The position numbers and the translations under genes are program-made. The notes beneath the pieces are model-generated. The model had not been told where the DNA came from. It ran no database searches and saw nothing but the letters and a program-made list of their open reading frames with translations. From positions 124,001 to 188,000 of the forward strand of contig JAWKWX010000002.1 in the NCBI GenBank assembly GCA_041397305.1: DNA of 64,000 nt, given 5' to 3'. This stretch comes from TMP-24 sp041397305. Its GTDB lineage: Bacteria; Pseudomonadota; Alphaproteobacteria; Rhodobacterales; Rhodobacteraceae. Positions within the stretch are counted from its first letter, which is position 1. Every line of letters begins with the position of its first letter. Shown piece by piece: positions 45,617-55,283 of the stretch.

Positions 45617-46403
45617 GCCTTTATGCCCGCCTCACCGGCTGGATCGTCCTGCTGTTCGGCCTGCTTTATTTCTTCCTGCCGCTTCTCGGCCTCTTCGAGT
45701 TTTCGCTGAAGGCGCGCCGCGGGGTCTATTCGCTCGACGCTTATACGAAGATCATCGGCGACCGGGAGTTTCAGGCGACCTTCAGTTATTCCGTCGTGAT
45801 GGCGCTCGTGACCATCGCGCTCGGCGTCCTGCTGGTCGTGCCCACTGCCTTCTGGGTCCGGCTGAAAATGCCCTGGGCGCGGCCGTATGTGGAATTCATA
45901 ACGCTCCTGCCGCTCGTCATTCCCGCGATCGTCATCGTCTTCGGCTATATCCGGCTTTACAACACATCGAGCTGGCTGCCCCTGACCGGCACGACCATGG
46001 GCACGAACCTTCTGCTGGCCTTCGGTTACACCACGCTGGCACTGCCCTACATGTACCGGGCCGTCGATACCGGGCTTCGCACGATTGATGTGGCGACCCT
46101 GACCGAGGCCGCGCAATCGCTCGGCGCGGGCTGGATCACCATTCTTGGCCGCGTCATCCTGCCGAACGTTCTGGTCGCGGTCCTCTCCGGCGCCTTCCTG
46201 ACCTTCGCCATCGTGATCGGCGAGTTCACGCTGGCGGCCCTTCTCGACCGTCCGGCCTTCGGCCCCTACCTGCAACGCATCGGGGCGAACAAGCCCTATG
46301 AGCCCTTCGCGCTTTCGGTGATCGCCTTCGCCATCACCTGGGTCTGCATGGGCCTCATCCAGCTTGTCACCCGGTTCTCCAAACATACGAAAGCGGCACG
46401 CTG

Positions 46404-46404
<1 letters not shown>
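45613..46404 (+). CDS. ABC transporter permease (second)
   Basis: Inner-membrane permease of 263 aa, six helices, with the EAA motif TLTEAAQSLGAGWITILGRV near residue 160. PotC/FbpB-C-terminal-like. It is coupled by ATGA overlaps to the first permease upstream and the ATPase downstream, so all components of one importer are co-translated. Confidence 0.91.
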
Positions 46405-47453
<1,049 letters not shown>

Positions 47454-47543
47454 GCCCGTTTGCGACATGAACGCGCCGCCGCCAGATCAGATATCCGGCC
47501 CGGCGGCGCCGATCCTGACCGGGAGGGTGATCCGGGGGGACTT

Positions 47544-48449
47544 GTGTCGGGGCTTTCCTATCGGCAGGGCGTGGTGCTGGTTCTTGGCGCCGGTTTCATC
47601 TGGTCCTTGAACGGCCTTCTTTTGCGCATCGTGGGCGATGCGGGCACCTGGCAGGTGCTTTTCTACCGCTCGCTCGGCATGGTGCCGATCCTGTTCCTGT
47701 GGATCCATCGGCGATCCGGTGGCCGCGCGTTCGCCATGATCCGCGCCGGGGGGGCGGCCGTCCTCGCTGGCGGGTTCGGCCTTGTCCTCGCTTTTGCCGG
47801 CGCGATCTATTCGATGCAGACCACCACCATCGCCAATGCGGTCTTCCTCTTCGCCGCCGCGCCGCTGCTGACCGCGGCGCTCGCCTGGCCCGTGCTGGGC
47901 GAGCGGGTCGGCCCCGGCACCTGGGCTGCCATCGCGGTTGCCTCGGTAGGGGTCTTCGTGATGGTGCGCGAGGGGCTCGCGCTTGGCGAGGGGATGGGCA
48001 ATATCGCTGCCCTCGGCTCTGCCGCCGGTTTTTCCGCCTTCACCCTCACGCTCCGCAAGGCGCGGCTGAGCGAGATGACCCCGGCGGTCCTGACCGGCGC
48101 CTGTCTCGCGATCCTCGTCGCCGGGGTGGTGGTCGCGCTCCGGGCAGAAAGTTTTGCGCTGCCGTTGCGCGGCTGGTCGGTCTCGATGCTCATGGGCGCG
48201 GTTACGATCTGCGGCGGCATGATCCTCTTCACGGCCGGAACCCGCGCCATCCCGGCCGCTGACGCGGGCCTTCTGGCGCTGGTCGAGGTGGTGCTCGCCC
48301 CGGTCTGGGTCTGGCTGTTCTGGAACGAGACGGTCAGCCGCGATACCGCGCTCGGCGGTGCGGTCCTGCTGGCGGCACTGGTGCTGAATACGCTTGCCGC
48401 CCGGCGCCCGCGCTACTTGCCCCTCCGGAAGAAGCGCGAGCGGGCATAA
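47544..48449 (+). CDS. DMT-superfamily transporter (EamA type)
   Basis: Membrane transporter of 301 aa made of two EamA repeats of five helices each (VVLVLGAGFIWSLNGLLL, and GSAAGFSAFTLTLRKARL for the second). A GTG start at 47544 is proposed because no ATG opens the conserved first helix; the exact start is uncertain. DMT proteins move small metabolites, often outward. It follows the ABC importer by 90 bp, containing a possible 9-bp hairpin (47473-47509), and its end overlaps the convergent RpiR gene by 37 bp. Confidence 0.85.
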   Translation: MSGLSYRQGVVLVLGAGFIWSLNGLLLRIVGDAGTWQVLFYRSLGMVPILFLWIHRRSGGRAFAMIRAGGAAVLAGGFGLVLAFAGAIYSMQTTTIANAVFLFAAAPLLTAALAWPVLGERVGPGTWAAIAVASVGVFVMVREGLALGEGMGNIAALGSAAGFSAFTLTLRKARLSEMTPAVLTGACLAILVAGVVVALRAESFALPLRGWSVSMLMGAVTICGGMILFTAGTRAIPAADAGLLALVEVVLAPVWVWLFWNETVSRDTALGGAVLLAALVLNTLAARRPRYLPLRKKRERA

Positions 48450-49276
48450 AGCTCCTCGAGCCTGCGCATCCGTGCCTGTGTCTCGTCCCAGGTAAGGTTC
48501 TCGGTCGCGGCCAGCAAGGTTTCCAGAAGCAGCTGGATCGCCACGGTCGAATCCCAGGCCGACGGCGCCTCGACATGGGCCGACAGCCGGTGGCGGGCGT
48601 GGGCGGCGGCGGGCGAGACCCACTGGTCGGTGATCAGAACCACCTCTGCCCCCTGTGCGGCGGCGGCCTCGACCAGTTGCAGCACGTTGTTCTCGTACCG
48701 CCGTATATCCAGCGCCAGAAGCACATCGCCCGGTGCCATGTCGATGATCGCGGGCAGCCAGGCATTCGCCCGGTCGGAGATCAGGCTCACGTCGCGGCGG
48801 ATGACCTTCATGTGGGTCACGAAATAGTCGGCCAAGGCATGGGTGATCCGCCCCCCCATCACAAAGATCCGGCGGCCGGGATCGGCCATCAGCGTCGCGA
48901 TCGCGTCGAACTCCGCCTGGTCGATCTGCGCAAGCGTCGCCTGAAGGTTCGCCACCACCGCATCGGCGAAACGGTTCAGCATATGGGTCTGCGGCACGCC
49001 GCCCGCCCACCGGTCATGCTTCATCAGCGGAGAGATCAGCCGCTCCTCGACTTCGGCGCGCACGGTAATCTGAAAATCGGGATAGCCCTTGAAGCCGAGC
49101 TTCTGGGTCAGACGCACCACCGTGGGCGTCGAAACCTCGGCCGCCCGGGCGAGCGTGGTGATGGAGCCAAGCACGGCGACCGGGTAATTGCGCATGATAT
49201 GGCTGGCGAGCTGCCGCTCGGCCCGGGTCAGCTCGTCGAAGGCTGCCTTGATCTGCTGCTCGATCGTCCGCTTCAT
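48413..49276 (-). CDS. RpiR/MurR-family regulator
   Basis: Regulator of 287 aa with an N-terminal RpiR HTH (residues ~1-75: LTRAERQLASHIMRNYP, LARAAEVSTPTVVRLTQKLG) and a C-terminal SIS domain (RIFVMGGRITHALADYFV, VLLALDIRRYENNVLQLVEA). SIS domains usually bind phosphosugars, but RpiR proteins also control amino-acid and amine pathways. It is divergent from the amidohydrolase gene and probably regulates the gamma-glutamyl operon. Start at 49276 chosen over a six-residue longer GTG-type frame. Confidence 0.91.
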   Translation of the reverse strand: MKRTIEQQIKAAFDELTRAERQLASHIMRNYPVAVLGSITTLARAAEVSTPTVVRLTQKLGFKGYPDFQITVRAEVEERLISPLMKHDRWAGGVPQTHMLNRFADAVVANLQATLAQIDQAEFDAIATLMADPGRRIFVMGGRITHALADYFVTHMKVIRRDVSLISDRANAWLPAIIDMAPGDVLLALDIRRYENNVLQLVEAAAAQGAEVVLITDQWVSPAAAHARHRLSAHVEAPSAWDSTVAIQLLLETLLAATENLTWDETQARMRRLEELYARSRFFRRGK

Positions 49277-49319
49277 ACGTCCGCCGCCTTTCAATCGCCC
49301 AACTCAGAAAAGATCGTAA

Positions 49320-49332
49320 CAGAAAATTTCTG
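49320..49332. promoter_or_regulatory. Candidate RpiR operator
   Basis: CAGAAA and TTTCTG arms around a single central A form a 13-bp inverted repeat in the divergent RpiR/amidohydrolase gap. GAAA/TTTC symmetry is usual for RpiR sites. A near-direct repeat AACATAT occurs nearby at about 49339 and 49361. Confidence 0.45.
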
Positions 49333-49405
49333 CCGGGAAACATATTGACAGTCCATTGCCAACATATGACCGTGGCGACCAAGACCCGGGGGACTTCTGC
49401 CGCAC

Positions 49406-50188
49406 ATGACCGTTTCGCACAACAGATTTGACGCGCCGGTCGCGGTTGAAAACCCCGGCGGCAGCAGCGAAGTGCTGATCGTCTGCGAACATGCCTCGAA
49501 CCATTTCCCGGACGCGTTCGGCACGCTGGGGCTGAGCGACGCCGACCGCAGCGCCCATATCGCCTGGGATCCGGGCGCATTGGGCCTTGCCCGCGCCCTG
49601 TCGGCGCGGCTGGACGCCACCCTGGTGCGGGCGACGGTGTCACGGCTGATCTACGATCTGAACCGGCCGCCGCATGCGACCGGCGCGATGCCCGCCAGGA
49701 GCGAGCTATTCGACATCCCTGGGAATGCAGCGCTCGACGCGGCGGCACGTCTGCGGCGGACCGAGGCGATCTACCTGCCCTTCCATGCCCGGCTTCATGC
49801 CGAGATCGCGGCGCGAATCGCGGGCGGGCGCCTGCCGGTCATCGTGACGATCCATTCCTTCACCCCGGTCTATTTCGGCACGCCGCGGGCGGTCGAATTC
49901 GGCGTCATCCACGATGCCGACCCCGAGCTCGCCCTGGCGACGGTCGAGGCCGCGCGCGCGCTGACCGATTTGCGCGTGGAACTGAACGAACCCTATTCCG
50001 CCGCCGATCAGGTCACGCATACACTCCGCCTGCAGGCCACCCCTTACGGGCTGAGGAACGTGATGCTGGAGATTCGCAACGACCTGATCGCCACACCCGG
50101 CGCCGAGGAGGCGATGGCCGACAAGCTGGTCCCGGTCCTCAGGCGCGCCATGGGCGAATTGCAGCGCGGCCGCCATCGAAGCGCCTGA
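49406..50188 (+). CDS. N-formylglutamate amidohydrolase family protein
   Basis: Zinc amidohydrolase of 260 aa of the HutG2-like family. Conserved stretches: VLIVCEHASNHFPDAFG, RLIYDLNRPPHATGAMP, LPVIVTIHSFTPVYFG, and LEIRNDLIATPGAEEAMA. No histidine-degradation genes are near. In this operon it may instead hydrolyse a gamma-glutamyl amide, releasing glutamate. It precedes the glutamine-synthetase-like gene by 87 bp, with a small bulged hairpin at 50228-50251. Confidence 0.9.
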   Translation: MTVSHNRFDAPVAVENPGGSSEVLIVCEHASNHFPDAFGTLGLSDADRSAHIAWDPGALGLARALSARLDATLVRATVSRLIYDLNRPPHATGAMPARSELFDIPGNAALDAAARLRRTEAIYLPFHARLHAEIAARIAGGRLPVIVTIHSFTPVYFGTPRAVEFGVIHDADPELALATVEAARALTDLRVELNEPYSAADQVTHTLRLQATPYGLRNVMLEIRNDLIATPGAEEAMADKLVPVLRRAMGELQRGRHRSA

Positions 50189-50275
50189 TCAGGGCCGAGA
50201 CTTCGACGGGACAAAGGACATTCGGACGAAGCAACGCCAGAGGGCGGCTTCGCCAACGAAGGGGAGAGACGGAAT

Positions 50276-51643
50276 ATGGCTGGAAATCTGACGCTCGACG
50301 CACTGAAGAAAGCGGTCAAGGCGGGCGAGATCGATACGGTTCTGGTGGCGGGCATCGACATGCAGGGCCGCCTGATGGGCAAGCGCTTCCATGCGCAATT
50401 CTTCATCGACGGCGGCTGGGAGGAGACGCACTGCTGCAACTACCTCCTCGCCGTCGACATGGAGATGAACACTGTCCCGGGCTACAAGACCTCCAGCTGG
50501 GAAAAGGGCTATGGCGATTATGTGATGAAGCCCGACCTGGCGACGCTGAGGCTGATCCCCTGGCTGCCCGCGACGGCGATGGTGCTGTGCGACCTGCTTG
50601 ATCATCACTCGCACGAGGAAGTGCCCCAGTCGCCGCGCGCCATCCTGAAGAAACAGGTGGCCCGCGCCCGCGCGCTCGGGTTCGAGCCGATGATGGCGAC
50701 GGAACTCGAATTCTACCTCTTCGAGAACAGCTACGAGGCGCTCCGGGATTCGAATTTCTCCGGCCTGAAGCCGATCAGCGCCTATAACGAGGATTACCAC
50801 ATCTTCCAGACGACCAAGGAAGAGGATGTGATGCGCGCCATCCGCAACGGGCTGTACGGTGCGGGCATCCCGATTGAAAATACCAAGGGCGAGGCCGACG
50901 CCGGACAGGGAGAGGTCAACTACCGCTATTCCGACGCACTCGACACGGCCGACAACCACACGATCGTCAAGGCGGGCGTGAAGGAGATCGCCTGGACCAA
51001 GGGCCGGTCCGTCACCTTCATGGCCAAGTACGACCACCGCAAGGCGGGATCGTCGAGCCATATCCACCAGTCGCTCTGGACCAAGGACGGCAAGCCCGCC
51101 TTCATGGACAAGGACGATGCCCACGGCATGTCGGCCACGATGAAGCATTATGTCGCGGGCCAGCTGACCTACGCACGAGAGATCACGGCCTGCCTGGCGC
51201 CCTATGTCAACAGCTACAAGCGCTTCACCATCGGCATGTTCGCCCCCACCAAGGCCGTCTGGTCGGCCGACAACCGCACCGCCGGCTTCCGCGTTTGCGG
51301 CGAGCATACCAAGGCCGTGCGCGTCGAATGCCGCATCCCGGGATCGGACGTGAACCCCTATCTCGCCTGCGCCGCGCTTCTGGCGGCAGGCCTGGCCGGG
51401 ATCGAGGAGAAGCTGGAACTGGAGCCCGAACTCCGAGGCGACATGTACCACACCAAGGGCATCCGCGAGATTCCCCATACTTTGCGCGAGGCGGCCGACC
51501 TGCTTCTGGGCTCGGACATGCTGCGCAAGGCCTTTGGCGATGAGGTGGTCGAGCATTACCACCATGCCGCCCAGTGGGAGATTTCGGAAACCGACCGCGT
51601 GGTGACCGACTTCGAAATCCAGCGTCTTCTGGAACGCGCGTGA
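50276..51643 (+). CDS. Glutamine synthetase family protein (gamma-glutamyl-amine synthetase-like)
   Basis: ATP-grasp-like GS-fold enzyme of 455 aa, PuuA/GlnT-type rather than housekeeping GlnA. It lacks the GlnA adenylylation loop. Conserved GS segments are ATELEFYLFE, KGEADAGQGEVNYRYSD, HIHQSLW and NRTAGFRVCGEHTKAVRVECR. Enzymes of this type join glutamate to an amine (putrescine, ethanolamine, isopropylamine). Aldehyde and alcohol dehydrogenase genes follow after an inserted toxin-antitoxin pair, favouring an amino alcohol as substrate. GGGGAGAG precedes the start. Confidence 0.88.
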   Translation: MAGNLTLDALKKAVKAGEIDTVLVAGIDMQGRLMGKRFHAQFFIDGGWEETHCCNYLLAVDMEMNTVPGYKTSSWEKGYGDYVMKPDLATLRLIPWLPATAMVLCDLLDHHSHEEVPQSPRAILKKQVARARALGFEPMMATELEFYLFENSYEALRDSNFSGLKPISAYNEDYHIFQTTKEEDVMRAIRNGLYGAGIPIENTKGEADAGQGEVNYRYSDALDTADNHTIVKAGVKEIAWTKGRSVTFMAKYDHRKAGSSSHIHQSLWTKDGKPAFMDKDDAHGMSATMKHYVAGQLTYAREITACLAPYVNSYKRFTIGMFAPTKAVWSADNRTAGFRVCGEHTKAVRVECRIPGSDVNPYLACAALLAAGLAGIEEKLELEPELRGDMYHTKGIREIPHTLREAADLLLGSDMLRKAFGDEVVEHYHHAAQWEISETDRVVTDFEIQRLLERA

Positions 51644-51660
51644 CAGTACCGAAGTGTGAC

Positions 51661-51711
51661 TTGGTTTAGTTACTATAGTAACATATACTCGCGACAGTAA
51701 CTCACTGTCGC
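51661..51711 (+). promoter_or_regulatory. Toxin-antitoxin promoter with two operators
   Basis: TTGGTT (51661-51666), a 17-bp spacer and TATACT (51684-51689). The perfect palindrome GTTACTATAGTAAC (51669-51682) fills the spacer. A second inverted repeat GCGACAGT/ACTGTCGC (51691-51698, 51704-51711) ends at the GGAGG ribosome site. This is a classic autoregulation layout. Confidence 0.65.
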
Positions 51712-51721
51712 GGAGGCTTGA

Positions 51722-52132
51722 ATGAGCAAGTACGAAGCCCTCACCAAATTTCTGGCCGCGCGCAAGGAAGCGCGCGTCCAGATGGATTTTGCCGATATCG
51801 AGGCGGTTCTAGGATTTCCGCTGCCCAAGTCCGCGCGTCACTACCGACCGTGGTGGGCCAACAGCGGTCACGGCCACGTTCAGGCGCGGGCATGGCTGGA
51901 AGCTGGATTCGAATCGTCCGAAGTTGACCTCGAAGCCGAGAAACTTGTGTTCGAGCGGCAGGAACACACCGAGCCGGATCGCCCGCACGGCGACCACCCC
52001 ATCTTCGGCTGCATGGCCGGAACGATGGTGCTGCCCGGCACTCTCGACCTCACCGAACCCCTGTTTAAAGACGATGAAGTCGAGGCCTGGGCCGACCGCA
52101 AGGTTGCCTTGCTGCAGGAGGCGAGCAGATGA
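51722..52132 (+). CDS. Antitoxin: DUF7662-like domain fused to VapB-type tail
   Basis: A 136-aa protein. Residues ~3-80 (YEALTKFLAARKEARVQMDF, then LPKSARHYRPWWANSGHGH) match the DUF7662-like family that often has DNA-binding-type surfaces. The tail (DHPIFGCMAGTMVLPGTLDL) is typical of antitoxins paired with PIN toxins. It overlaps the toxin gene by 4 bp (ATGA) and is preceded by palindromic operators, so it is very probably the autorepressing antitoxin. Confidence 0.82.
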   Translation: MSKYEALTKFLAARKEARVQMDFADIEAVLGFPLPKSARHYRPWWANSGHGHVQARAWLEAGFESSEVDLEAEKLVFERQEHTEPDRPHGDHPIFGCMAGTMVLPGTLDLTEPLFKDDEVEAWADRKVALLQEASR

Positions 52133-52548
52133 CGACTGCCCCGCTTCTGCTCGATACATGCGCAATCCTGTGGTCGGCGACCGGCGTCGAAGCCGCGCCG
52201 CGCCTGCGCGCGCAACTCAGGGCTGCGCACGAGCAATCACTGCCGTTGTGGATGTCGTCGATTTCCGCTTGGGAAATCGGTATCCTCGCCTCAAGTAACC
52301 GTATCAGCCTGGCCCGCCCGACGCTGCAATGGTTTCAAGATGTGATTTTCCGTGCGGGCGCGAAGCTGGCGGACCTCAACGCGAAAGTACTGGTTGCATC
52401 GACGGAATTGCCGGGCGAGCTCCACCGCGATCCCGCGGACCGGATCATCGTCGCCACGGCACGCGAATATGGGCTGCGCGTGGTGACGCGCGACCGCAAG
52501 ATACTGGACTACGCCCGTCACGGACACGTGATGGCAATGGAATGCTAG
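52129..52548 (+). CDS. vapC: PIN-domain toxin (VapC-type RNase)
   Basis: A 139-aa PIN-domain ribonuclease. The acidic metal site is complete: D9 in LLLDTCAILW, E49 in ISAWEIGILA, D101/D104 in RDPADRIIVATA, and D122 in VVTRDRKILDY. VapC toxins cut tRNA or rRNA and are silenced by the cognate antitoxin. It is coupled to the antitoxin gene. The pair sits between the GS-like gene and its probable partner dehydrogenases, as if inserted. Confidence 0.92.
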   Translation: MTTAPLLLDTCAILWSATGVEAAPRLRAQLRAAHEQSLPLWMSSISAWEIGILASSNRISLARPTLQWFQDVIFRAGAKLADLNAKVLVASTELPGELHRDPADRIIVATAREYGLRVVTRDRKILDYARHGHVMAMEC

Positions 52549-52591
52549 AATAGAAAGCGGGGTCGGCCCCCGCCGTACGAAGGACAGAACG

Positions 52592-53977
52592 ATGAAACCC
52601 ATCCAACTTATTTCGCCTGTGGACGGCTCCGTCTACGCCGAACGCACGCCGCTTGCGCCCGATGCCGCCCTCGCGGCCGTCGCCCGCGCCAGGGCGGCGC
52701 AGAAGGGCTGGGCCGCCCGCCCCCTGGCGCAACGCATCGCGCTGGTGAATGCGGGCGTCGAGCGGCTGAACGCCATGAAAGACTCGATCGTCGAGGAGAT
52801 CGCCTGGCAGATGGGCCGCCCGACCCGCTACGGCGGCGAATTCGGCGGCGTGAATGCCCGCACCGCCTATATGTCCGAGATCGCCGAAAGAACCCTCGCG
52901 CCCCTGATGGTCGAGGATTCGAACGCCTTCCGCCGCTATCTCGCCCGCGAACCGGTGGGGGTCGTCTTCATCGTCGCGCCCTGGAACTACCCCTACCTCA
53001 CCACGATCAACACGCTCGTGCCCGCGCTGATCGCCGGGAACACGGTGATCCTGAAGCACGCTTCCCAGACGATGCTGGTGGGTGAACGGCTGGCCGAAGC
53101 CTTCCATGCGGCGGGTATCCCCGAGGACGTGTTCCAGAACGTCGTCCTTGATCACGCCACGACCGAAATGCTGATCCGCGAGCGTTCCTTCGGCTTCGTG
53201 AACTTCACCGGCTCGGTCGGCGGCGGCCAGGCGATGGAACGGGCGGCGGCGGGCACCTTCACGCCGCTCGGCCTTGAACTCGGCGGCAAGGATCCCGGCT
53301 ACGTGCGCGAAGACGCCAATGTCGATGCCGCGATCGACACGCTGATGGACGGCGCCCTTTACAACGCCGGCCAGTGCTGCTGCGGGATCGAGCGCATCTA
53401 TGTCCACGAACGCCACTACGACCGGTTCGTCGAGGGCGCCGTCGCCTGGGCCTCCGGCCTCAAGCTTGGCAATCCGTTCGAGGCAGACACGACCATCGGC
53501 CCGATGGCCAACAGGCGCTTCGCCGCGACCGTCCGCGACCAGATCGCCGAGGCTGTGGCGAAAGGCGCGAAACGCCTCATCGACCCCAAGCTCTTCCCCG
53601 CCGATGATGGCGGCGCCTATCTGGCCCCGCAGGTGCTGGTGAACGTTGACCATTCCATGCGGGTGATGATGGAGGAAAGCTTCGGCCCCGTCGTCGGCAT
53701 CATGAAGGTCTCGGGCGACGACGAGGCGATCCGGCTGATGAACGACAGCCCCTACGGGTTGACGGCCTCGATCTGGACCCAGGATTATGATGTGGCCGCC
53801 GAGATCGGCGCCCGGATCGAAACCGGCACGATCTTCATGAACCGCGCCGACTATCTCGACCCCGCGCTCTGCTGGACCGGCTGCAAGGACACCGGTCGCG
53901 GCGGCTCGCTTTCCTACCTCGGGTTCCATTCGGTGACCCGACCGAAATCCTATCACCTCAAGCAGGTCCAAAAATGA
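52592..53977 (+). CDS. Aldehyde dehydrogenase family protein
   Basis: NAD(P)-dependent aldehyde dehydrogenase of 461 aa. The cofactor site is VFIVAPWNYPYLTTINTLVP, the catalytic Glu region GLELGGKDPGYV, and the nucleophile lies in YNAGQCCCGIERIYVHE, which has three adjacent Cys. It overlaps the iron alcohol dehydrogenase by 4 bp, so the two probably take an alcohol to an acid. With the GS-like enzyme this suggests oxidation of a gamma-glutamyl amino alcohol. Confidence 0.9.
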   Translation: MKPIQLISPVDGSVYAERTPLAPDAALAAVARARAAQKGWAARPLAQRIALVNAGVERLNAMKDSIVEEIAWQMGRPTRYGGEFGGVNARTAYMSEIAERTLAPLMVEDSNAFRRYLAREPVGVVFIVAPWNYPYLTTINTLVPALIAGNTVILKHASQTMLVGERLAEAFHAAGIPEDVFQNVVLDHATTEMLIRERSFGFVNFTGSVGGGQAMERAAAGTFTPLGLELGGKDPGYVREDANVDAAIDTLMDGALYNAGQCCCGIERIYVHERHYDRFVEGAVAWASGLKLGNPFEADTTIGPMANRRFAATVRDQIAEAVAKGAKRLIDPKLFPADDGGAYLAPQVLVNVDHSMRVMMEESFGPVVGIMKVSGDDEAIRLMNDSPYGLTASIWTQDYDVAAEIGARIETGTIFMNRADYLDPALCWTGCKDTGRGGSLSYLGFHSVTRPKSYHLKQVQK

Positions 53978-55134
53978 CCCATAACGTCCCCAACCGGAAC
54001 TGGTCCTATCCGACCGCGATCAAGTTCGGCGTCGGCCGCATTGCCGAACTGGCCGAACAGTGCGCCGCCGTCGGGCTGAAAAAGCCACTCCTTGTTACCG
54101 ACAAGGCGCTGGCGTCCCTGCCGATCACGGCCGCCGCACTGGATGTGCTGGAGGCCGCAGGCCTCGGCCGCGCGGTCTTTTCCGAGGTCGATCCGAACCC
54201 GAACGAAGGCAACATGGCGGCGGGCATCGCCGTCTACAAGGACGGCGGCCATGATGGCGTCATCTGTTTTGGCGGCGGCTCGGCCCTCGACCTCGGCAAG
54301 ATGATCGCGCTGATGGCGGATCAGAAGAAAGGCCTGTCGGTCTGGAAGCTTGAGGATATCGACGATTGGTGGACCCGCGCCGACGCGGAGAAGATCGCGC
54401 CGATCATCGCGGTGCCGACGACGGCCGGGACCGGTTCGGAAGTGGGTCGCGCGGGCGTGCTGACCAATTCTGCCACCCACAAGAAGAAGATCATCTTCCA
54501 TCCGAAACTCATGCCCGCGGTCACGATCTGCGACCCGGCGCTGACGGTCGGCATGCCGAAGTTCATCACTGCCGGCACCGGGATGGACGCGCTCGCCCAT
54601 TGCCTTGAGGCCTATTGCTCGCCTTTCTACCACCCGATGAGCCAGGGCATCGCGCTGGAAGGCATGCGGCTGGTGTTCGAGAACCTGCCCAAGGCCTATG
54701 CCGAGCCCGGCAATCTCGACGCGCGCGCCCACATGATGTCGGCCGCCGCCATGGGCGCGGTTGCCTTCCAGAAGGGCCTTGGCGCGATCCATTCGCTCTC
54801 CCACCCGATTGGCGCGGTCTACAACACCCATCACGGCACCACGAATGCGGTCGTCATGCCCATGGTGCTGGACTTCAACCGCAAGGCCATCAGGGACCGG
54901 ATCGCCGCCGCGGCGGCCTATCTCGGCATCAAGGGCGGCTACAAGGGCTTCCGCGCCCGGATCATGGACCTGCGGGCTGAGCTGAACATCCCGGAAAACC
55001 TGACGAAACTCGGGGTGACGAACCCCGACCTGGACATGCTGACGAAGATGGCGCTGGAAGACCCGTCCTGCGGCGGCAATCCGGTGAAGATGACCAGGCG
55101 CAACACCCGCGCCCTCTTCGAGGCTTGCCTCTGA
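53974..55134 (+). CDS. Iron-containing alcohol dehydrogenase
   Basis: Group III (Fe-dependent) alcohol dehydrogenase of 386 aa. NAD-binding GGGSALDLGKMIAL, VPTTAGTGSEVGRAGVLTN, and the metal ligands in GMDALAHCLEAY, SLSHPIGAVYNTHHGTTNAV are intact. It is coupled to the aldehyde dehydrogenase gene. A dispersed hairpin repeat follows its stop and may end the transcript. Confidence 0.93.
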   Translation: MTHNVPNRNWSYPTAIKFGVGRIAELAEQCAAVGLKKPLLVTDKALASLPITAAALDVLEAAGLGRAVFSEVDPNPNEGNMAAGIAVYKDGGHDGVICFGGGSALDLGKMIALMADQKKGLSVWKLEDIDDWWTRADAEKIAPIIAVPTTAGTGSEVGRAGVLTNSATHKKKIIFHPKLMPAVTICDPALTVGMPKFITAGTGMDALAHCLEAYCSPFYHPMSQGIALEGMRLVFENLPKAYAEPGNLDARAHMMSAAAMGAVAFQKGLGAIHSLSHPIGAVYNTHHGTTNAVVMPMVLDFNRKAIRDRIAAAAAYLGIKGGYKGFRARIMDLRAELNIPENLTKLGVTNPDLDMLTKMALEDPSCGGNPVKMTRRNTRALFEACL

Positions 55135-55141
55135 CCAAAGC

Positions 55142-55194
55142 GGGGGGCTGCCTGCCCCCCGCACCCCCCGGAGGTATTTGTGCCAAGATGAAAC
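55142..55194 (+). repeat. Dispersed hairpin + TATTTG-core repeat, copy 2
   Basis: Hairpin GGGGGGC-TGCCT-GCCCCCC (55142-55160) followed by the core CACCCCCCGGAGGTATTTG at 55162-55180, continuing to AAGATGAAAC. Located 7 bp after the alcohol dehydrogenase stop. The same layout occurs inverted at 58076-58126. Confidence 0.6.
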
Positions 55195-55283
55195 GGATGG
55201 TCCTTCATCCTGGTCAAGACGCCCGGGGGTGAGTTTGGCCGTCAGGCCGACGCGGGGCAGCGCCCCTTCGCGGGGGAGTCCGG

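Noticed and set aside
49406..50188. Histidine-degradation hutG
   Set aside because: No other hut gene is present; the neighbours indicate amine glutamylation instead.
51661..52548. Insertion sequence around the toxin-antitoxin genes
   Set aside because: No transposase, terminal inverted repeats or target duplications could be seen.
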